Part shown: positions 34,867 through 38,993 of the stretch, piece by piece
Layout of the letters: every line of letters starts with the position of its first letter
Position numbering within the stretch: position 1 is the first letter of the stretch
NCBI GenBank assembly: GCA_948467675.1
Contig: CAOKFI010000027.1
Span: 1 to 38,993, forward strand
Reading direction: 5' to 3'
DNA from: an uncultured Porphyromonadaceae bacterium
GTDB lineage: Bacteria; Bacteroidota; Bacteroidia; Bacteroidales; Muribaculaceae
DNA length: 38,993 nt
Notes under the pieces: model-generated
Seen by the model: the letters and a program-made list of their open reading frames with translations, nothing else
Database searches by the model: none
Told to the model about the DNA's origin: nothing
Translations under genes and position numbers: made by a program

Positions 34867-37800
34867 GTGAATCATATCCGTATCATAATCTGTGCCTGCC
34901 TGATGGCGGCCATATCGATCCCCGCGGAAACAATGGCAGCAATGCCTCAGCAGCGCTACGATCTGTCCAACGATCATGTACACGCATTCGCACAGGACTC
35001 CCTCGGTTTTGTCTGGGTGGCCACCGCCAACGGACTCAACAAAAGCTATGGCAAAAACTACGACGTATATTTCCACGACAAGGGAGATCCCCGCTCCATA
35101 CCCTCCAACAACATAATGGGACTTTACGTCAGCTCCGACAGCACACTGTGGGTGGCCACGGCACGAGGCGTATGCGCGAGGCATCCGGCTCTTTCCGGAT
35201 TCAGCAGATATCTGGTGGCCGGATCGGATTCCGATACCGGCACCGATGTATATATACACGGATTCATCGAATACGAATCACGGATGCTCGCATTCGGATA
35301 CAACGGTCTGTACACCATCGATCAGGCATCTCAGACCCTGGCGTCCACAATCAGAACCGAACGCCAGGCTATCACGGCATCGGCCGTCGACGACGACCAG
35401 TACCTGTGGCTCACAAACGGATCCGAACTGCTGAGAATCGACAGATCGATGCGGATCGTATCGAAACTGGCCATCACATCTGGCGAACAGGTGACATGCA
35501 TGCTGCCATACGGCGACGGAAGACTGATACTCGGCACGAACCTCGGCCTGCGCTATCTCGACGTGAAAGCCAACAAGGTACTGCCGGGACCTCTTGAATT
35601 CAACGGCGCCACAGTCAGCGCAATGCTCAGACTAAGCTCCGACGCGGTAATGGTATGCACCGGCAACCGCGGAGCAATGGTATGGCACTGCGACAACGCC
35701 ACTGTTGACCGCTGCTACCGCAACATGAGCTTCGACAACATACCGTCGACCGACATAACCGCAGCCCTGGAGACACGCGACGGCAACGTATGGGTAGGGA
35801 CTTTCGACTCCGGACTCTTCATGGTGTCAGACCGGAAACAGATATTCAACAACGACAGAAATCTGGCATCGCTCATGCGCAACAGATTCGTGACGCGTGT
35901 CACCGCCGACCACGACGGAAGGCTATGGATAGGCACACGCTACAACGGCATACAGAGCTACAACCCCAAAGACGGCACATCGGTACAGTACAAAAGCGCA
36001 AACACCCCGTGGCTGCGCGATTTCAATTCCGACTTCGTGCAGGAGATATACTGCGACAGCAGGCAGCGCCTGTGGATAGGCTACGGCGACGCTTTGCTCG
36101 TATGCGATATACTCCCCTCCGGACAGCTGACACTGCGCAAATCATGGCCACATACAGGTAATGTCGTCACAATGGCCGAAGACAGCTCAGGGCGGATATG
36201 GGCCGGAACATCGGAAGGCGGCATCCAGATTATCGGAACCGACCTGGAACGGCAGAACCGGATCAACTCGACGGTATCCAACTCAAACAACATAACACGT
36301 ATCATACCGTTCGGATCCGACAAGATGCTGTTTTCGGCATATTCCGACAATATATATGTGATCGACACAGGAACAATGGTATCGGAAGCCCTCGACAGCA
36401 GATGTCAGAACGAATGGAATGCCGTGATCGACTTCATACAGGACTCCGGAGGACGGCTCTGGTTCGGAACCTACGACAACGGTCTGATATGCTACGACAC
36501 CGCATCCAGAACGATGAAAAAATATACCGGATTCCTTAGCAACGACATCGTGGCGGTAGAAGAGGACACCGACGGAAACATCTGGGTCAGCTCATCATTC
36601 GGTCTGTACCGGATCAACAGCAGCACAGACGGCATACGCACATACCTGCGGCGCGACGGAATAGGCGGAAACCAGTTCCACGAAAAATGCCGGTACATCG
36701 ACGCCGACGGACACATATACTTCGGCGGCAACGCCGGATTGGAAGAGATCACTCCGGCCAATGTCGACACCGCACGCACCGAAATTCCGGTATACCTTAC
36801 CGATATAACCATGCTGCGGGGGCAGGAAAGCCTGACGGCCGACTCGGTTGCCCCCGACATATCCTATCTGAGCGCGATCGATCTGAGCCATGACAACAAT
36901 GCCGTGACTCTCGGATTCACCGGACTATGCTACGACTCGCCAGAACACATGGAGTATGCATATCGCCTCAAAGGACTCGACAATATATGGATACACTCCG
37001 GAACCCACAACCGCGCCGTATACTCCAATCTGCCACCGGGACACTACACATTCATGGTAGCGGTAAAGAACAGCGACGGACACTGGAGCGAGCCGACATC
37101 GCTGCTCGACATCACAGTGCATCAGGCGCCTTGGCTCCATCCACTGGCCATAGCGGCCTACATCATTGCCGCCATAGCGCTTATACTGTTCGTCAACAGG
37201 CTGTATCTGCGCGCCCGCATGGCCAAGAAAAGATATGCACTGGCTCAGATGCAGGTCGAACAGGAACGCCGCAACACCGAAAACAAGGTCACATTCTACA
37301 ACAACATATCGCACGAGCTGCGCACACCGCTCACAATGGTATACGCTCCGGTCAAACTGCTCCGGTCAAAATACAGCGACCTCTCGCAGAAACAGATAAG
37401 CGACAACCTGGAGTTCATCGACAAGAACATAGACCGCCTGCTACGGCTCACGAACCAGCTGCTCAGTTTCCGCGACATAAAAGACAAATCGCTGCCGCTC
37501 AAAGTCGGGCGACACGATGTGGTGGCACAGCTCGACAGCCTGGTACGCATATACAATATCTATGCGGCCGAAAAAGATATTTCCGTACGGCTGGTATGCC
37601 CATATTCCACACTCACGGTAACATACGATTCCGACAAGCTCGACAAGATCGTCAACAATCTGATATTCAATGCCACAAAATACACTCCCGCACATGGCCA
37701 CATCACCGTCGAGGCCTCGCTGATAGCAGCCCCCGACGGCGCCGGAACCACATCGGCCACATGGCTCGAGATACGCGTCATCGACGACGGCATAGGCATT

Positions 37801-38919
37801 GAATCCGGAGGACTCTCCGGTCTGTTCGAACGGTTCAAACGGCTTGTAAGCCCCGAACGACGCGACAAAATCAAAGGATTCGGTATCGGACTGAATTTCG
37901 TACGCCATCTGGTCAGTGTCCACAAAGGAACCATCCACGCCGACCAGAACAGCGTCAAAGGCATGACATTCACCGTCGCGCTCCCGGTAGCCGACGACGC
38001 ATATACTCCGGAAGAACATGCCGACGACGATCTGGACGCACTACGGCAGACTCTGGGTGTGACCGACGCCGACAACACGGAGATTCCGGAAGCCCCCGAA
38101 CGGCACGAAGCGTCATCCGATACAGAACAGGCCGAAACCGACCGGCCGAGGCTGCTGGTCGTCGAGGACCGCCCGGAAATGAACGCATTCATCCGCGACC
38201 TGTTTGCCGACCGGTTCGACATCATATCGGCCACCGACGGAGCCGAAGGACTGCATCAGGCCACAGAATGCGTACCCGACGTAATCATAACCGACGTGAT
38301 GATGCCCGGCATGGACGGATATGCCCTGACAGCAGCCGTAAAAGCGGATCCGTCGACATGCCATGTACCCGTAATCATGCTGACGGCCAAGATCCGCGAC
38401 GAGGATCGAATAAGCGGATACAGCGCCGGCGCCGACATGTATCTGGCCAAACCGTTCAACCCCAACGTGCTGATATCGATGGTAGGAGGTCTGATGGCCC
38501 GCAAAGAGCGCATGAGAAGCGAAATCGTGGCCGACGCCGGACGTACCCCGGCCGCCAAGACCGACGATGATCTCGCTCCGCTCGACCGCCAGTTCCTCGA
38601 CAAACTCTATGCCTATATCGAGGACAATCTCGACAACTGCGAATTCAACGTCAATCTGCTCGGACGCGAAATGGGATTCTCACGCACGAACCTATACCGC
38701 AAGATCAAAGCGCTCACCGGCGTGACACCCATCGACCTGCTGCGCGTGTGCCGTCTCAACAGAGCCGCCGAACTCCTGCTCACACGCAAATACAGCATAC
38801 TCGAAATCAGCGAAATGACCGGATTCGGCACCCAGTCCCACTTCTCCAACCTGTTCAAACGCCACTTCGGAGTACCTCCGCGCGAATACACAGGCCAGCC
38901 GCCAGTCGGCAAGCAGTAA
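34867..38919 (+). CDS. Hybrid two-component system regulator (HTCS)
   Basis: The 1350-residue product is complete. A signal peptide or first membrane helix (HIRIIICACLMAAIS) is followed by a periplasmic sensor of two-propeller type with repeated WVATANGL, WIGTRYNGI and WFGTYDNGL units (residues 30-690) and a Y_Y_Y domain (about 690-755). A membrane helix is at about 759-781. The histidine kinase has NNISHELRTPL with phospho-acceptor His816 and an ATPase domain with NLIFNATKYTP and GFGIGLNFV. The receiver (about 1095-1210) has VVEDRPE, Asp1143 in IITDVMMPG, and YLAKPF. An AraC-type DNA-binding domain ends the protein. HTCS sensors bind glycan fragments in the periplasm and activate nearby sugar-utilisation genes, here the divergent rhamnosidase operon. 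The start is GTG; the first ATG at 34903 would lose most of the signal. Confidence 0.95.
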   Translation: MNHIRIIICACLMAAISIPAETMAAMPQQRYDLSNDHVHAFAQDSLGFVWVATANGLNKSYGKNYDVYFHDKGDPRSIPSNNIMGLYVSSDSTLWVATARGVCARHPALSGFSRYLVAGSDSDTGTDVYIHGFIEYESRMLAFGYNGLYTIDQASQTLASTIRTERQAITASAVDDDQYLWLTNGSELLRIDRSMRIVSKLAITSGEQVTCMLPYGDGRLILGTNLGLRYLDVKANKVLPGPLEFNGATVSAMLRLSSDAVMVCTGNRGAMVWHCDNATVDRCYRNMSFDNIPSTDITAALETRDGNVWVGTFDSGLFMVSDRKQIFNNDRNLASLMRNRFVTRVTADHDGRLWIGTRYNGIQSYNPKDGTSVQYKSANTPWLRDFNSDFVQEIYCDSRQRLWIGYGDALLVCDILPSGQLTLRKSWPHTGNVVTMAEDSSGRIWAGTSEGGIQIIGTDLERQNRINSTVSNSNNITRIIPFGSDKMLFSAYSDNIYVIDTGTMVSEALDSRCQNEWNAVIDFIQDSGGRLWFGTYDNGLICYDTASRTMKKYTGFLSNDIVAVEEDTDGNIWVSSSFGLYRINSSTDGIRTYLRRDGIGGNQFHEKCRYIDADGHIYFGGNAGLEEITPANVDTARTEIPVYLTDITMLRGQESLTADSVAPDISYLSAIDLSHDNNAVTLGFTGLCYDSPEHMEYAYRLKGLDNIWIHSGTHNRAVYSNLPPGHYTFMVAVKNSDGHWSEPTSLLDITVHQAPWLHPLAIAAYIIAAIALILFVNRLYLRARMAKKRYALAQMQVEQERRNTENKVTFYNNISHELRTPLTMVYAPVKLLRSKYSDLSQKQISDNLEFIDKNIDRLLRLTNQLLSFRDIKDKSLPLKVGRHDVVAQLDSLVRIYNIYAAEKDISVRLVCPYSTLTVTYDSDKLDKIVNNLIFNATKYTPAHGHITVEASLIAAPDGAGTTSATWLEIRVIDDGIGIESGGLSGLFERFKRLVSPERRDKIKGFGIGLNFVRHLVSVHKGTIHADQNSVKGMTFTVALPVADDAYTPEEHADDDLDALRQTLGVTDADNTEIPEAPERHEASSDTEQAETDRPRLLVVEDRPEMNAFIRDLFADRFDIISATDGAEGLHQATECVPDVIITDVMMPGMDGYALTAAVKADPSTCHVPVIMLTAKIRDEDRISGYSAGADMYLAKPFNPNVLISMVGGLMARKERMRSEIVADAGRTPAAKTDDDLAPLDRQFLDKLYAYIEDNLDNCEFNVNLLGREMGFSRTNLYRKIKALTGVTPIDLLRVCRLNRAAELLLTRKYSILEISEMTGFGTQSHFSNLFKRHFGVPPREYTGQPPVGKQ

Positions 38920-38927
38920 AAAAATCG

Positions 38928-38935
38928 TATATTTG
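38928..38935 (+). promoter_or_regulatory. -7 promoter element for a gene beyond the window
   Basis: TATATTTG followed by CGG, just after the HTCS stop, matches the -7 consensus. No substantial frame starts before the window ends; the ATG at 38974 is followed by a stop after four codons. Confidence 0.5.
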
Positions 38936-38993
38936 CGGTGAGAAGTTACGAAAAGAGTGTAATTTATTGGAAATGAGCGTAGGTTAATTGCTC

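Overview
The window looks like chromosomal DNA from a Bacteroidales gut bacterium, with Muribaculaceae as the best guess. The evidence is Bacteroidetes-type promoters (TTTG or TTG, about 20 nt, then TAnnTTTG), Bacteroidetes-restricted families (DUF5723, DUF3822, DUF4294, DUF2723), a hybrid two-component regulator (HTCS) beside carbohydrate-active enzymes, and fairly GC-rich coding DNA. No rRNA, tRNA, CRISPR array or transposase gene was seen.

Layout. 1-3.9 kb (+): fucO, a family 2 glycosyltransferase, rbfA and a LolC/E-type permease. 3.9-7.0 kb (-): a 23S pseudouridine synthase with a very large Arg/Gly/Tyr/Asn/Gln-rich N-terminal extension, followed by asnS. 7.4-10.6 kb (+): a lipoprotein and a DUF5723 outer-membrane protein, closed by a 48-bp perfect palindrome. 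10.7-17.8 kb (-): nadB, DUF4294, a MATE exporter translationally coupled to an Ig-like lipoprotein, DUF3822 and rsmD. 18.0-19.4 kb (+): the ammonium transporter amt.

19.4-23.1 kb is the most unusual region. It is an AT-richer island flanked by two inverted copies of a small secreted/membrane protein gene. The copies share a 309-bp identical tract in opposite orientation. Between them lies one long reading frame for a repeat protein with about nine [V/I]xGRxHxGDENGxTxY units and a central Vps62-like (GDWEH...GSH) domain. A single in-frame TGA interrupts it, at a position where two other repeat units carry tryptophan (TGG). No integrase or transposase is present.

23.2-30.4 kb (+): trmD, purN, an SGNH hydrolase, a 1182-residue DUF2723 membrane protein, a NodB-type deacetylase and queG. 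30.5-38.9 kb is a sugar-utilisation locus: a minus-strand operon (GH78-like alpha-L-rhamnosidase, a truncated GH3 remnant and a sialate-O-acetylesterase-like enzyme), divergent from a complete HTCS regulator. The divergent intergenic region carries two palindromes whose centres are 21 bp apart. FucO at the left end reduces lactaldehyde, a product of rhamnose and fucose breakdown, so it could act downstream of the rhamnosidase. That link is metabolic inference, not linkage.

All family assignments come from reading the sequence. No database search was run.
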